Assembly (NCBI GenBank): GCA_965217135.1
Contig: OZ244249.1
Coordinates: forward strand, 310,001 to 374,000
From: HXMU1420-2 sp017643305
GTDB taxonomy: Bacteria > Pseudomonadota > Alphaproteobacteria > Rhodobacterales > Rhodobacteraceae
Reading direction: 5' to 3'
DNA length: 64,000 bases
A program made the translations under genes and the position numbers. Below are positions 31,471 to 40,548 of this stretch, in pieces (positions within the stretch are counted from its first letter, which is position 1; every line of letters starts with the position of its first letter). The notes beneath the pieces are model-generated. The model had not been told where the DNA came from, ran no database searches, and was given only the letters and a program-made list of their open reading frames with translations.

Positions 31471-34200
31471 CTAGGCTACCTCAATATTGCGCAGAGCCTG
31501 CCGGTCAATCTTGCCCGTCCCGGTTTTGGGCAGAGCGTCGAGGTAATCAACCAAACGCGGGTATTTGAACGGCAACAGTCGCGACTTGGCAAAATCCTGC
31601 AATGCGCGTGTCTGGTCCGGATCACCAGAATTGCCATCAGCCAATTGTACGAACGCGCGCAGCACTGTGCGTTTGTCCGGCAAGATGTGCGCCAGCACCG
31701 CGCATTCGTGCACGTCCGGGTGTTCGGCCAGGCACCGTTCCACTTCCAGAGGCCAGACCCATTGGCCGGATACTTTGACCAAATCATCCGCCCGCCCGAG
31801 GAAATAGTAGTATCCCTCTTCTTGTCGGAACCTGTCGCCCGTCCATATCCATCCATCGCGCATCGTCTCGGCGCTTTTTTCGGCATTGTTCCAGTAACAC
31901 GGTGCCGACGAATGCCCGCGCACCATCATAACGCCTTCGTCCTGCGTTTCCGCGCCATTAGGATCGATAAGTTTGACCTCGTATCCGGGTACCCGCGCTC
32001 CGGCGGCTCCGGGCCTATGATCGTCCAGCCTGTTCGACAGGTAGACATGCAACAACTCGGTCGATCCGAGCCCTTCCGTAGGGCCGTGCCCGGCCAGATC
32101 CTTCCACGCGGCGTAGATGTCTTCCGAAAGCGTTTCCGCTGCCGACATCGACTGCCGCAGGCTGCTCAGGTCCCGCTCTGCCGCACCCTTGGTTTTGCAC
32201 AGCGCGGTATAAAGCGTGGGCAAACCATAAAACACTGTGGGCCGATAGGTTTCGATCATATCCAGCACCCGGTTCGGTTCCGGCCGTCCGGGCAACAACA
32301 ACGTGGTCGCACCCTCACTAAACGGGAAGGTGATGGAGTTTCCGAACCCATAAGCGAAAAAGATTTTGGGTACCGAAAAACAAACATCGTCAGTTCGCAG
32401 CTGCAGACAATTTTTGCCAAAAGATGCGTTGGAATAGGCCATGTCGTGATGCAGATGTACGATGCCCTTAGGCCGTCCGGTGGTGCCGGATGAATACATC
32501 CAGAACGCCATATCATCCGGCCCCGTCGGTGCGCAGTCCAATTGCTCTGGCTGACCCTGTAAAAACGCCGTTTCCGTGACCTGACCGTCAGCAGTTGCAG
32601 ATCCGTTCACGACAACCAGCTTTTCCACCTGTGAAAGGCTGGCAGCTTCTGTCATCGTCTCCAACAGCTCCCCCTCGCAGATGGCCAGCCGTGCATCGGT
32701 GTCTCGCAACAGCCAGGACAGGGTTTCGATCTTGGTCAGCGTGTTTAACAGAACCGGTACCAGTCCAGCCCGAACCGCCCCAAAGAATGCGGCGACGCAG
32801 GCCGGCGTGTCGTCCAACAGAAACGGAATGCGGTCACCCGCCCTCAGCCCCGCAGCAATAAACGCGTTCCCCCAGCGTGATGCCTCTGCCACCAACTCCG
32901 CATAGGTCAGCGTGCCCGCCGGGCCGATCAGCGCCGGTTTGTCGGGATTGCGCGACAGGTTCTGCCAAAGAATATCGGAACAGTTTGCGTGGTGGGACCG
33001 GGTATATCCCACCTCTATCGCGCCTGGGCTGTCATCAGGCACCAGATCGGTGGTTTGCGCCGCCTGCGCCATCATGGCGGCGTCATAGTCCGCCATGAAC
33101 TCTGGTGCGATCTGCCGCGCGCGGTCATCCGTCATGCGTCCTGACCGCATCAGATAGCCATGTGCAAAGTTCAGCGGCGCGCGGGTCATATGTTTGCCAA
33201 AACTGTCATACCAAGTGGCCGAGGTATTGGCCGCGCGCACCAGCTTATGCGCAATCGGTCTGCGGGTCGCGTCATAGGTTTCCAGTGCGGTATCCAGATC
33301 CGGCGCGGTTGCGATGCTGTCGATCAACGCGATTGCATCCTCCAGCGCCAGCCGCGTGCCCGATCCGATGGAAAAATGCGCCGTATGCGCCGCGTCGCCC
33401 AGAATGGCCCGGTTGCCGCTTATCCAGCGATCACACCACAGCCGGGGGAACACGCGCCAGTTGGATTTGTTGGTAATCAACGGCGTGCCCTGCAGCGTGT
33501 CCTTGAAGATATCTGCGCACAGTGCCGCGCTGTCGGCCTCGCTCATCCCCTCGAACCCGGCGGCTTCGAACGCGGCCCGGCCGCATTCCACGATAAACGT
33601 GCTGCGTGTGGGGGAGAACCGGTAGTGATGTGCATTGAACGGGCCAAAACCGGTGTTCACAAAGGTCTGAGTCAGTGTGTCAAACGGGATATCTGCGCCA
33701 AACCACGCAAAATGGTTCTGGAAATGCTCCACGCTGGTGGCAAAGGCGGCTTCATCTGACCGGCGCACCAGTGAATTCAACCCATCGGCTCCGATCACCA
33801 GATCCCCGCTCAGCGCGTTCACATCCTTCACGGTGGTTGCGAACAACAATTCCGCCCCTAATTGAGAGGCCCGGTCGCACAGGATATCGATCAGCTCCAG
33901 CCGCCCGATAGCGGAAAACCCGACGCCGTCCAACGTGATCTGCCCGTCCGGATGGCTCAGCGTCATGTTGCGCCATTGTTCCATCTGCGGGCCAATCAGC
34001 GCATGTGCGGCCGGGTCGTCAGCTTTCAGAAATTCCAGCGCCTGATCGGAAAACACAACGCCAAACCCAAACGTTGCACCGCGCGGGTTCTGTTCGAAGA
34101 CCCGTACCTTAACCTCCGGCAAACGCCTGCGCAGCAGAATCGCACAATACAGCCCCGCGGGTCCGCCCCCGAGAATATCAATAGTTTTCACTGCGCTCAT
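31471..34200 (-). CDS. Fused FAD monooxygenase and aryl-CoA ligase
   Basis: One uninterrupted 909-residue frame joins two enzymes. Residues 1 to about 385 are a flavin monooxygenase: GGGPAGLYCAILLRR binds FAD and GDAAHTAHFSIGSG is the second FAD motif. It is most like the monooxygenases acting on salicylyl-CoA or 2-aminobenzoyl-CoA. Residues from about 400 are a benzoate-CoA-ligase-type acyl-adenylating enzyme: YSSGTTGRPKGIVHLHHD, GSTELLHVY, WTGDRF and a catalytic Lys in PKTGTGKIDR. The fusion would activate an aromatic acid to its CoA ester and hydroxylate it. GGAG lies six bases before the ATG at 34200. It is divergent from the thiolase and IclR genes. Confidence 0.88.
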   Translation of the reverse strand: MSAVKTIDILGGGPAGLYCAILLRRRLPEVKVRVFEQNPRGATFGFGVVFSDQALEFLKADDPAAHALIGPQMEQWRNMTLSHPDGQITLDGVGFSAIGRLELIDILCDRASQLGAELLFATTVKDVNALSGDLVIGADGLNSLVRRSDEAAFATSVEHFQNHFAWFGADIPFDTLTQTFVNTGFGPFNAHHYRFSPTRSTFIVECGRAAFEAAGFEGMSEADSAALCADIFKDTLQGTPLITNKSNWRVFPRLWCDRWISGNRAILGDAAHTAHFSIGSGTRLALEDAIALIDSIATAPDLDTALETYDATRRPIAHKLVRAANTSATWYDSFGKHMTRAPLNFAHGYLMRSGRMTDDRARQIAPEFMADYDAAMMAQAAQTTDLVPDDSPGAIEVGYTRSHHANCSDILWQNLSRNPDKPALIGPAGTLTYAELVAEASRWGNAFIAAGLRAGDRIPFLLDDTPACVAAFFGAVRAGLVPVLLNTLTKIETLSWLLRDTDARLAICEGELLETMTEAASLSQVEKLVVVNGSATADGQVTETAFLQGQPEQLDCAPTGPDDMAFWMYSSGTTGRPKGIVHLHHDMAYSNASFGKNCLQLRTDDVCFSVPKIFFAYGFGNSITFPFSEGATTLLLPGRPEPNRVLDMIETYRPTVFYGLPTLYTALCKTKGAAERDLSSLRQSMSAAETLSEDIYAAWKDLAGHGPTEGLGSTELLHVYLSNRLDDHRPGAAGARVPGYEVKLIDPNGAETQDEGVMMVRGHSSAPCYWNNAEKSAETMRDGWIWTGDRFRQEEGYYYFLGRADDLVKVSGQWVWPLEVERCLAEHPDVHECAVLAHILPDKRTVLRAFVQLADGNSGDPDQTRALQDFAKSRLLPFKYPRLVDYLDALPKTGTGKIDRQALRNIEVA

Positions 34201-34416
34201 CGACTTCTCCCCAGTCAATCTGCTGGAATTTTTTCGCATCGTAGAAAATATTGCGCAATCTGGAAAGATTCGAGAAGCAACACAAACACCTGTTTCGTTG
34301 GGCCACAAAGGGTGCCAACAAAACTGACTAATGTTGTCGGCAGCCGAAACATGATGCAGAAAGTGTGCTGAAGGCCAACGCATCCCTTTTTGGCGCGTTA
34401 AACCGGAGTGACCCAG

Positions 34417-35628
34417 ATGGACGACAGTAACCCCGTAGACCCAATCATGATACTTGGCGCGGCGCGCACACCGCTCGGCGCATTTCAGGGCATCTTCGCA
34501 GGCATGCCTGCTACGGAACTTGGCTCGGTCGCCATCGAAGGCGCGCTGAAAAACGCCGGCGTGTCACCCGATGCGGTGCAGGAGGTTCTCATGGGCAACG
34601 TCCTGCCCGCTGGTCTGGGCCAGGCACCGGCACGTCAGGCGGCGATCGCAGCGGGCATTCCCAAATCCGTGCCATGCACCACGGTGTCAAAGGTTTGCGG
34701 CTCTGGCATGAAATCGGTCATGCAGGCGCATGATGCAATTGTTGCAGGCTCAGTCGACATCGCGGTCGCGGGCGGCATGGAAAGCATGACCAACGCACCC
34801 TACATGCTGCCCAACGAACGGGCTGGCGCGCGGATCGGTCACCAAAAGGTGCTGGACCACATGATGCTCGACGGTCTCGAAGACGCGTATGACATCGCCC
34901 CCGACGGCACCCGTCGGTCCATGGGTACGTTTGGCGAAGAATGCGCTGAGAAGTACCAGTTCACCCGTGACGATCAGGACGCATACGCAATCGCCAGCGT
35001 GACCCGCGCCAAAATGGCCGCCGACAGTGGCGCCTTCGACTGGGAAATCGCGCCGGTCACCGTGAAGACACGCAAGGGCGAAGCCGTTGTCACAAAGGAC
35101 GAGGGCCCGCAAAAGATTGACCCTGGCAAAATCCCGAACCTCCGCGCGGCGTTCAAAAAGGACGGCACCATCACGGCGGCTTCCTCCAGTTCTATCAACG
35201 ACGGCGCCGCGGCGCTGGTGCTGGGCCGCGCGTCTGAAGCGGAAAAGCTGGGCTTTACCCCGATTGCGCGAATCGTCGGCCACGCGGCCTTTGCGGGCGA
35301 ACCCGGCTGGTTCACCACCGCTCCGATTTATGCAAAGCAGAAACTGGCCGAGCAAATCGGTTGGTCACTGAACGACGTGGACCTGTTTGAGATTAACGAA
35401 GCCTTTGCCGTCGTTGCCATGGCTTCGATGAAAGAACTGGGCATCGACCACGAGAAACTTAACGTGCACGGTGGTGCGGTGGCGCTGGGCCACCCTATTG
35501 GGGCCTCCGGCGCGCGCATTCTGGTGACGCTGCTGGGCGCGATGAAAGCCCGTGAGGCCAAGCGCGGCATCGCTTCGATCTGCATCGGTGGCGGCGAAGC
35601 CACGGCAATTGCGGTCGAAATGGCCTGA
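34417..35628 (+). CDS. Acetyl-CoA C-acyltransferase (thiolase)
   Basis: The 403-residue thiolase has the acyl-accepting Cys in KVCGSGMKSVMQA near residue 92, the catalytic His in NVHGGAVALGHPIGASGARI and the C-terminal Cys in CIGGGEA. It either cleaves 3-ketoacyl-CoA or condenses acetyl-CoA. The ATG at 34417 has GGAG eight bases upstream. Its place between the CoA ligase fusion and the IclR regulator suggests it acts on the CoA-bound ring-cleavage product, though no ring-cleavage enzyme is in the window. Acetoacetyl-CoA thiolase activity in another pathway is also possible. Confidence 0.9.
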   Translation: MDDSNPVDPIMILGAARTPLGAFQGIFAGMPATELGSVAIEGALKNAGVSPDAVQEVLMGNVLPAGLGQAPARQAAIAAGIPKSVPCTTVSKVCGSGMKSVMQAHDAIVAGSVDIAVAGGMESMTNAPYMLPNERAGARIGHQKVLDHMMLDGLEDAYDIAPDGTRRSMGTFGEECAEKYQFTRDDQDAYAIASVTRAKMAADSGAFDWEIAPVTVKTRKGEAVVTKDEGPQKIDPGKIPNLRAAFKKDGTITAASSSSINDGAAALVLGRASEAEKLGFTPIARIVGHAAFAGEPGWFTTAPIYAKQKLAEQIGWSLNDVDLFEINEAFAVVAMASMKELGIDHEKLNVHGGAVALGHPIGASGARILVTLLGAMKAREAKRGIASICIGGGEATAIAVEMA

Positions 35629-35668
35629 ATTGGACGCTCGACAACACTGCAACATTTTGTTAAAAATC

Positions 35669-35716
35669 CCGTACTGCGCAAAGCATTTTGCAGAGTGGAA
35701 ATCTTGCGCAGTACGG
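35669..35716. promoter_or_regulatory. Long inverted repeat at the iclR start, likely operator
   Basis: CCGTACTGCGCAA (35669-35681) is the exact inverse of TTGCGCAGTACGG (35704-35716), 22 bases apart. The right arm ends inside the GGAGGA ribosome binding site of the IclR gene. It is probably an autoregulatory operator; a hairpin in the mRNA hiding the ribosome site is an alternative. Confidence 0.7.
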
Positions 35717-35723
35717 AGGAAGC

Positions 35724-36524
35724 ATGTCCGATCAGGGCGAACAGTCGGCAGGCGGCGTTCAGTCGCTGGATTCCGCGCTTTTTCTGCTGGCAGAGCTGGC
35801 AGCAAAGCCTGGGCCTGTCACGTTGTCTGAACTCGCTCGCAGCTGCGGCATGACGCCCAGCAAGTCGCACCGCTACCTCAAATCCTTTCTCAATGCCGGT
35901 TTTGTGGAGCAGGCAGGCCAGTCCGCGAAGTATGATCTGGGCCCGGCCGCCCTGCGGCTGGGACTGTCAGCCATCGCGCGGCACAACTTCGTCAACCGCG
36001 CCGCGGACCGGATGGCTGATCTGGCCGGTGAAACGGGGATGAGCGTTCTACTCTCAGTCTGGGCCAATCACGGAGCCACCGTTGTTCGATGGGAACGCGC
36101 CGAATCGCCGACGGTGACTTCCATGGGTCTGGGCTCCACCATGCCATTGCTGAATTCCGCGACCGGCCGGACTTTCCTCGCCTGGTCGCCTCGCGCGCCC
36201 CTGCAAAAGACACTGGACAGCGAATTGGCCCGCGCACAGGGCTGGCCAGATCTGGTGCCTGACATGACCCCGACTGCGGAAGGTGTAGAAGCTATGGTAT
36301 CGGACATCCGCACCAAGGGTTACGCTTCCGTGCAGGGCTATTTTGTGCCGGGCCTCGTGGCCCTGGCTGCCCCTGTGCTGGATTGGCAGGGTGAAGCGCA
36401 AACCGTTATCACTCTTTTGGGTACCGATCCGGATGTCACCAAACCCGGATCCGGTGCCGCAGCAGACCTGTTGGCCACGTGCCGATCGCTGTCTTTTGCT
36501 CCGGTTGGAGAAGCCAAGATATGA
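35724..36524 (+). CDS. IclR-family transcriptional regulator
   Basis: The 266-residue regulator has an N-terminal winged helix (SLDSALFLLAELAAKPGPVT then LARSCGMTPSKSHRYLKSFL) and an IclR effector domain from about residue 90 ending near PVLDWQGEAQTVITLLG. The ATG at 35724 follows GGAGGA. IclR proteins often control aromatic degradation and bind the pathway substrate. The perfect inverted repeat at its start supports autoregulation, and it probably also controls the adjoining ligase/monooxygenase, thiolase and transporter genes. Confidence 0.9.
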   Translation: MSDQGEQSAGGVQSLDSALFLLAELAAKPGPVTLSELARSCGMTPSKSHRYLKSFLNAGFVEQAGQSAKYDLGPAALRLGLSAIARHNFVNRAADRMADLAGETGMSVLLSVWANHGATVVRWERAESPTVTSMGLGSTMPLLNSATGRTFLAWSPRAPLQKTLDSELARAQGWPDLVPDMTPTAEGVEAMVSDIRTKGYASVQGYFVPGLVALAAPVLDWQGEAQTVITLLGTDPDVTKPGSGAAADLLATCRSLSFAPVGEAKI

Positions 36525-36618
36525 GACGCACGCACAACAGAAAATTCGCCGGGTTCGGAACTGTGGTGGCCCGGAAAAACAACGAAATAACAAACCACAC
36601 ATCACCTTGGGAGGTACT

Positions 36619-37800
36619 ATGAAACGTATACTGTCTATGGCGCTTGCCGCCACGATGTTGACCACACCGGCCATGGCCGAAACGGTAAAGATCGGCTTTG
36701 TCACCACGCTGACCACTGGTGCAGCCGTGATCGGCAAGGATATGGAAAACGCGGTCAACTTGGCGATGGATCATCTCGGCGGCATGGCTGGCGATACCAA
36801 GCTGGAAGTCGTCTTTGGCGATGATCAGTTTGCGCCCGAAGCGGGCAAGCAGGTGACCGACAAGCTGGTCAAACAGGACGATGTGGACGTAGTCGCAGGC
36901 TACATTTGGTCCCACGTTCTGCTTGCATCCCGTAAATCGGTGCTGGACGCAGGTAAAATCCTGATCTCCGCAAATGCGGGCCCCAGCCAGATCGCAGGCA
37001 AGCTCTGCAGCGAAAACTTCTTCTCGACCTCCTGGCAGAACGACCAAACCCCGATGGCCATGGGTGAGGTTCTGAACCAGCAGGGTGTGAAATCGCTCTA
37101 TATCATGGCGCCGAACTACGCGGCGGGTAAAAACATGGTGGCGGGTGTGGAGCGCACCTTCCAAGGCGAAGTCAAAGGTAAAGACCTGACCAAGTGGGGT
37201 GCTGATGCCCAGCTCGACTTCTCCGCCGAACTGGCTAAGGCCAAAGCATCCGGTGCAGAAGGCATCTTTGTCTTTTATCCCGGTGCGGCAGCTGGTGCGT
37301 TCATTAAACAGTACCATCAGGCCGGTCTTAAAGACACCATGCCGCTCTACTCGGTGTTCACTGTCGATGCGCTTTCGCTGCCGCGTCTGCAGGCGGCGGA
37401 CTTCGAATCCGTACTTGGCAGCCGCGTGACCCAGCAGTGGGATCCGTCGCTGGACAATGCTGCAAACAAGAAATTCGTCGATGACTTCAAGGCGAAGTAC
37501 GGCGGTTACCCGTCTTTCTACGCCGCCCAGTCCTATGACGCGATCATGCTGATCGCCAGCGCGGTTGAAGCTGTCGGTGGCGACATGAGCGATCAGGACG
37601 CCTTCCGTGCCGCGATTAAGGCTGCTGATTTCGACTCCGTACGTGGTGACTTTGCCTTTGGCACCAACAACATGCCGGTGCAGAACTTCTACCTGCGCGA
37701 AGTCGTGGCTGATGCAGACGGAAACTGGACCACCAAGGTCGTGGCCACCGTCTATGAAAACCATGTCGACAGCTATGCCGCTGAATGCAGCATGAACTGA
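36619..37800 (+). CDS. Periplasmic binding protein of a LivK-type ABC importer
   Basis: The 393-residue precursor has a signal peptide (MKRILSMALAATMLTTPAMA) and a type I periplasmic-binding fold (IGFVTTLTTGAAVIGKDMEN at the start, VDVVAGYIWSHVLLA and ISANAGPSQIAG in the pocket region). Members of this group bind branched-chain amino acids, amides or aromatic acids. Here the next genes point to an aromatic carboxylate, perhaps the substrate of the ligase fusion. GGGAGG precedes the ATG. Two hairpins follow the stop codon. Confidence 0.88.
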   Translation: MKRILSMALAATMLTTPAMAETVKIGFVTTLTTGAAVIGKDMENAVNLAMDHLGGMAGDTKLEVVFGDDQFAPEAGKQVTDKLVKQDDVDVVAGYIWSHVLLASRKSVLDAGKILISANAGPSQIAGKLCSENFFSTSWQNDQTPMAMGEVLNQQGVKSLYIMAPNYAAGKNMVAGVERTFQGEVKGKDLTKWGADAQLDFSAELAKAKASGAEGIFVFYPGAAAGAFIKQYHQAGLKDTMPLYSVFTVDALSLPRLQAADFESVLGSRVTQQWDPSLDNAANKKFVDDFKAKYGGYPSFYAAQSYDAIMLIASAVEAVGGDMSDQDAFRAAIKAADFDSVRGDFAFGTNNMPVQNFYLREVVADADGNWTTKVVATVYENHVDSYAAECSMN

Positions 37801-37845
37801 CGCACCGCGTCAGACCTATCGTGGCCGGGGCCCAGTGCTCCGGCC
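37798..37845 (+). promoter_or_regulatory. Two stem-loops between binding-protein and permease genes
   Basis: TGACGC/GCGTCA (37798-37803/37807-37812, 3-base loop) starts at the stop codon itself. GGCCGG/CCGGCC (37823-37828/37840-37845) follows. There is no T run. They may stabilise the 5' message so that the binding protein exceeds the membrane components. Confidence 0.5.
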
Positions 37846-37869
37846 ATGTCACGCCTACCGGAGACGAAC

Positions 37870-38793
37870 ATGGATCTCTCTCTCTTGGTCATCCAGATGC
37901 TGAACGGGCTGCAGCTGGGCTTGTTGCTGTTCCTTGTCGCGTCAGGGTTAACGCTTGTCTTCGGAATCCTCGATTTCGTAAATCTCGCCCACGGGGCACT
38001 TTACATGCTGGGCGCGTTCTTTTGCGCGACCCTGACCTTTGCGCTGGGCAATTTCCTTTTGGCTGTTGTCGTATCAATTCCCATCATGGCTGCCGTCGGA
38101 TGGGTGCTGGAGCGGGTGCTGGCCCGACCGCTCTATGCGCGTGACCACCTGGACCATGTGCTGGGTACCTTTGGCGCGATCCTTGTTATCGACACACTGG
38201 TCCACCTGATCTGGGGGCCCGAAGGCATCCAGGTGCCGCTGCCCGACTATCTGGAAGGTCAGGTGCCGCTTTGGGGTGATGTGGTTGTCCCAACCTTTCG
38301 CCTGCTGATCATTGGGGCCGGGCTGGGCGCCGCCGGGCTGCTGTTCTGGCTGGTGAACTACACCCGCCTCGGTATGCTGATCCGCGCGGGGGCTTCGAAC
38401 CGCACCATGGTGTCCGCTTTGGGCATCAACATCGAAATGCTCTTTGCGCTGGTCTTTGCGCTGGGCGCTGCACTGGCGGGCCTTGCCGGAATGCTGATTG
38501 CCCCGATCACCGAAGCTTCAATCGGGATGGGCAATAACATCATCATCACCGCTTTTGTGGTCATTATCGTGGGCGGTATCGGGTCGATGAAAGGCGCGTT
38601 CATTGCTGCGCTGCTGATCGGCCTGATTGACACGCTTGGGCGGTCCTTCCTCGACGATATCTTCAAACTGGCTATGTCCACCGAAGCGGCGGAAACCTCT
38701 GCCCCGGCGGTTTCGGCCATGCTCATCTACATCATCATGGCTGCGGTGCTGGCGTTCCGCCCGCAAGGCCTGTTTCCTCCGAAAGTCCGGTAA
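37870..38793 (+). CDS. LivH-type ABC permease
   Basis: The 307-residue permease has about eight hydrophobic segments (LQLGLLLFLVASGLTLVFGI at the start) and the family loop NRTMVSALGINIEMLFALVF near residue 180. With its LivM-type partner it forms the pore. The ATG at 37870 has GGAG six bases upstream; an ATG 24 bases earlier has none. Its stop overlaps the next start by one base. Confidence 0.9.
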   Translation: MDLSLLVIQMLNGLQLGLLLFLVASGLTLVFGILDFVNLAHGALYMLGAFFCATLTFALGNFLLAVVVSIPIMAAVGWVLERVLARPLYARDHLDHVLGTFGAILVIDTLVHLIWGPEGIQVPLPDYLEGQVPLWGDVVVPTFRLLIIGAGLGAAGLLFWLVNYTRLGMLIRAGASNRTMVSALGINIEMLFALVFALGAALAGLAGMLIAPITEASIGMGNNIIITAFVVIIVGGIGSMKGAFIAALLIGLIDTLGRSFLDDIFKLAMSTEAAETSAPAVSAMLIYIIMAAVLAFRPQGLFPPKVR

Positions 38794-39800
38794 TGACACG
38801 TAAAACCTGGATAACCCTGGCTGCGATGGTCGCGCTCGCCGTGTTGCCCCCGGTGTTCTACTGGACTGGCAATGCCTTTTACCTCGACCTCGCCACCCGC
38901 CTGACCATTCTGGCCATCGCCGCGGTCAGCCTGAACCTGATCCTCGGTTATGGTGGGCTGATCAGCTTTGGTCACGCCGCCTATCTTGGGCTGGGCGCCT
39001 ATGCCGTGGGCATCCCCGCCTATCATTGGCTCTATGACGGGATTGGTGACTGGGCCACCAACGGCTTTGTCCATATCGGCCTGGCGGTTGCGATCACGGC
39101 GATCTTTGCGCTGATCACTGGTGCGATCTGCCTGCGCACGCGCGGCGTCTATTTCATCATGATTACAATGGCCTTTGCGCAGATGATCTACTACCTGATC
39201 GTGTCAATCGAAACCTATGGTGGCGACGACGGTCTGGTTATCGATACCCGCTCTGAGTTCCCAGGTCTCAATCTTGACGATCCTCTGCAACTGTTCGGGC
39301 TGGCCTATGTATCGCTTGTTGTGGTCATGCTGCTTGTGAATATGATCGTCAATTCCCGCTTTGGAATGGTTCTGCAGGCCGCCAAGGGCAACAACGAACG
39401 CACGGTCACGCTGGGGTTCAACACCTATATCTACCAATTGGTCGCTTATGTGATCTCGGGCGCCATCGCAGGCTATGCCGGCGCGCTCTTGGGCAATTTC
39501 ACGACCTTTATCAGCCCTGAAATGATGGACTGGCGTACATCCGGCGAATTGATGTTCATGGTCATCCTCGGTGGCACGGCCACCATTCTTGGACCTGTAC
39601 TCGGTTCGGCCGCCTTCATCCTGCTGGAAGAAATCCTGGTCGACAGCCTGACCTGGGTCGAACATCTGCTGCACGGCATTCTGGGCATAGAAATTGAGCT
39701 GTCCAATTACTGGCATCTGCCCTTTGGCCTGCTGCTGATTGTCATCGTGCTGTATGTGCGCGGCGGCCTGATGGGCCTGATCAACCGGAAGGAAGACTGA
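38793..39800 (+). CDS. LivM-type ABC permease
   Basis: The 335-residue permease has ten or so hydrophobic segments. Family-typical stretches are SLNLILGYGGLISFGHAAYLG near residue 50 (conserved Gly-rich turn) and RGVYFIMITMAFAQMIYYL. The EAA-like loop lies near NNERTVTLGFNTYIYQLV. It is translationally coupled to the upstream permease and followed two bases later by the ATPase gene. Confidence 0.9.
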   Translation: MTRKTWITLAAMVALAVLPPVFYWTGNAFYLDLATRLTILAIAAVSLNLILGYGGLISFGHAAYLGLGAYAVGIPAYHWLYDGIGDWATNGFVHIGLAVAITAIFALITGAICLRTRGVYFIMITMAFAQMIYYLIVSIETYGGDDGLVIDTRSEFPGLNLDDPLQLFGLAYVSLVVVMLLVNMIVNSRFGMVLQAAKGNNERTVTLGFNTYIYQLVAYVISGAIAGYAGALLGNFTTFISPEMMDWRTSGELMFMVILGGTATILGPVLGSAAFILLEEILVDSLTWVEHLLHGILGIEIELSNYWHLPFGLLLIVIVLYVRGGLMGLINRKED

Positions 39801-39801
39801 C

Positions 39802-40548
39802 ATGGCCGCGCTTCTTGACGTATCCGCGCTGAACAAAAGCTTTGGCGGCATCAAGGCCACCGATGACCTGAACCTGTCGGTGGAACCTGGTGAACTGCAT
39901 GCCATCATCGGTCCCAATGGTGCGGGCAAGACCACGCTGATCAGCCAGCTTTGTGGCCTGCAACGCCCGGACACGGGTGCCATCCGGTTTAAGGGCCGAG
40001 ATGTTACCCATGTGCCGCCTCATCGCCGGGCGCGGTTGGGCATGACCCGGTCCTACCAGATCACATCGCTGATCATGGAGATGAGCGTGCGCGACAACAT
40101 CGCGCTGGCCGTTCAGGCCCGCGACGGCCATGCATTCCGCTTCATCGCAGCCGCCCGCAAGGACCGCAGGTTACGCGAACAGGCTGATGCGCTGCTGGCC
40201 CGTGTTGGGCTGCAAGCTAAGGCGGACATGAAAGCTGTCGCGCTTTCCCATGGCGAGCACCGGCATATGGAGATTGCCATCGCACTTGCGTCGCAGGCAG
40301 AACTGATGCTGCTCGACGAACCTATGGCGGGTTTAGGCAGCGAAGAAACCAAGGCAATGGTGGAATTGCTGAAGGGCATCAAGGGACAGCACTCTATTCT
40401 GTTGATCGAGCACGATATGGACGCGGTCTTTGCGCTGGCAGACAGAATTTCCGTGCTAGTCTACGGGCACATCATCGCAACCGGAACGCCGGACGAAATC
40501 CGTAGCAATGCAGCCGTGCAACAGGCCTATCTAGGGGAGGATGCCTGA
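39802..40548 (+). CDS. LivG-type ABC ATPase
   Basis: The 248-residue ATPase shows Walker A GPNGAGKTT near residue 36, Walker B LMLLDEPMAG and switch LIEHDMDAVF. The signature region reads ALSHGEHRHMEIA instead of LSGGQ, as is common in LivG-like proteins. It pairs with the LivF-type ATPase, whose start overlaps its stop by one base. Confidence 0.9.
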   Translation: MAALLDVSALNKSFGGIKATDDLNLSVEPGELHAIIGPNGAGKTTLISQLCGLQRPDTGAIRFKGRDVTHVPPHRRARLGMTRSYQITSLIMEMSVRDNIALAVQARDGHAFRFIAAARKDRRLREQADALLARVGLQAKADMKAVALSHGEHRHMEIAIALASQAELMLLDEPMAGLGSEETKAMVELLKGIKGQHSILLIEHDMDAVFALADRISVLVYGHIIATGTPDEIRSNAAVQQAYLGEDA

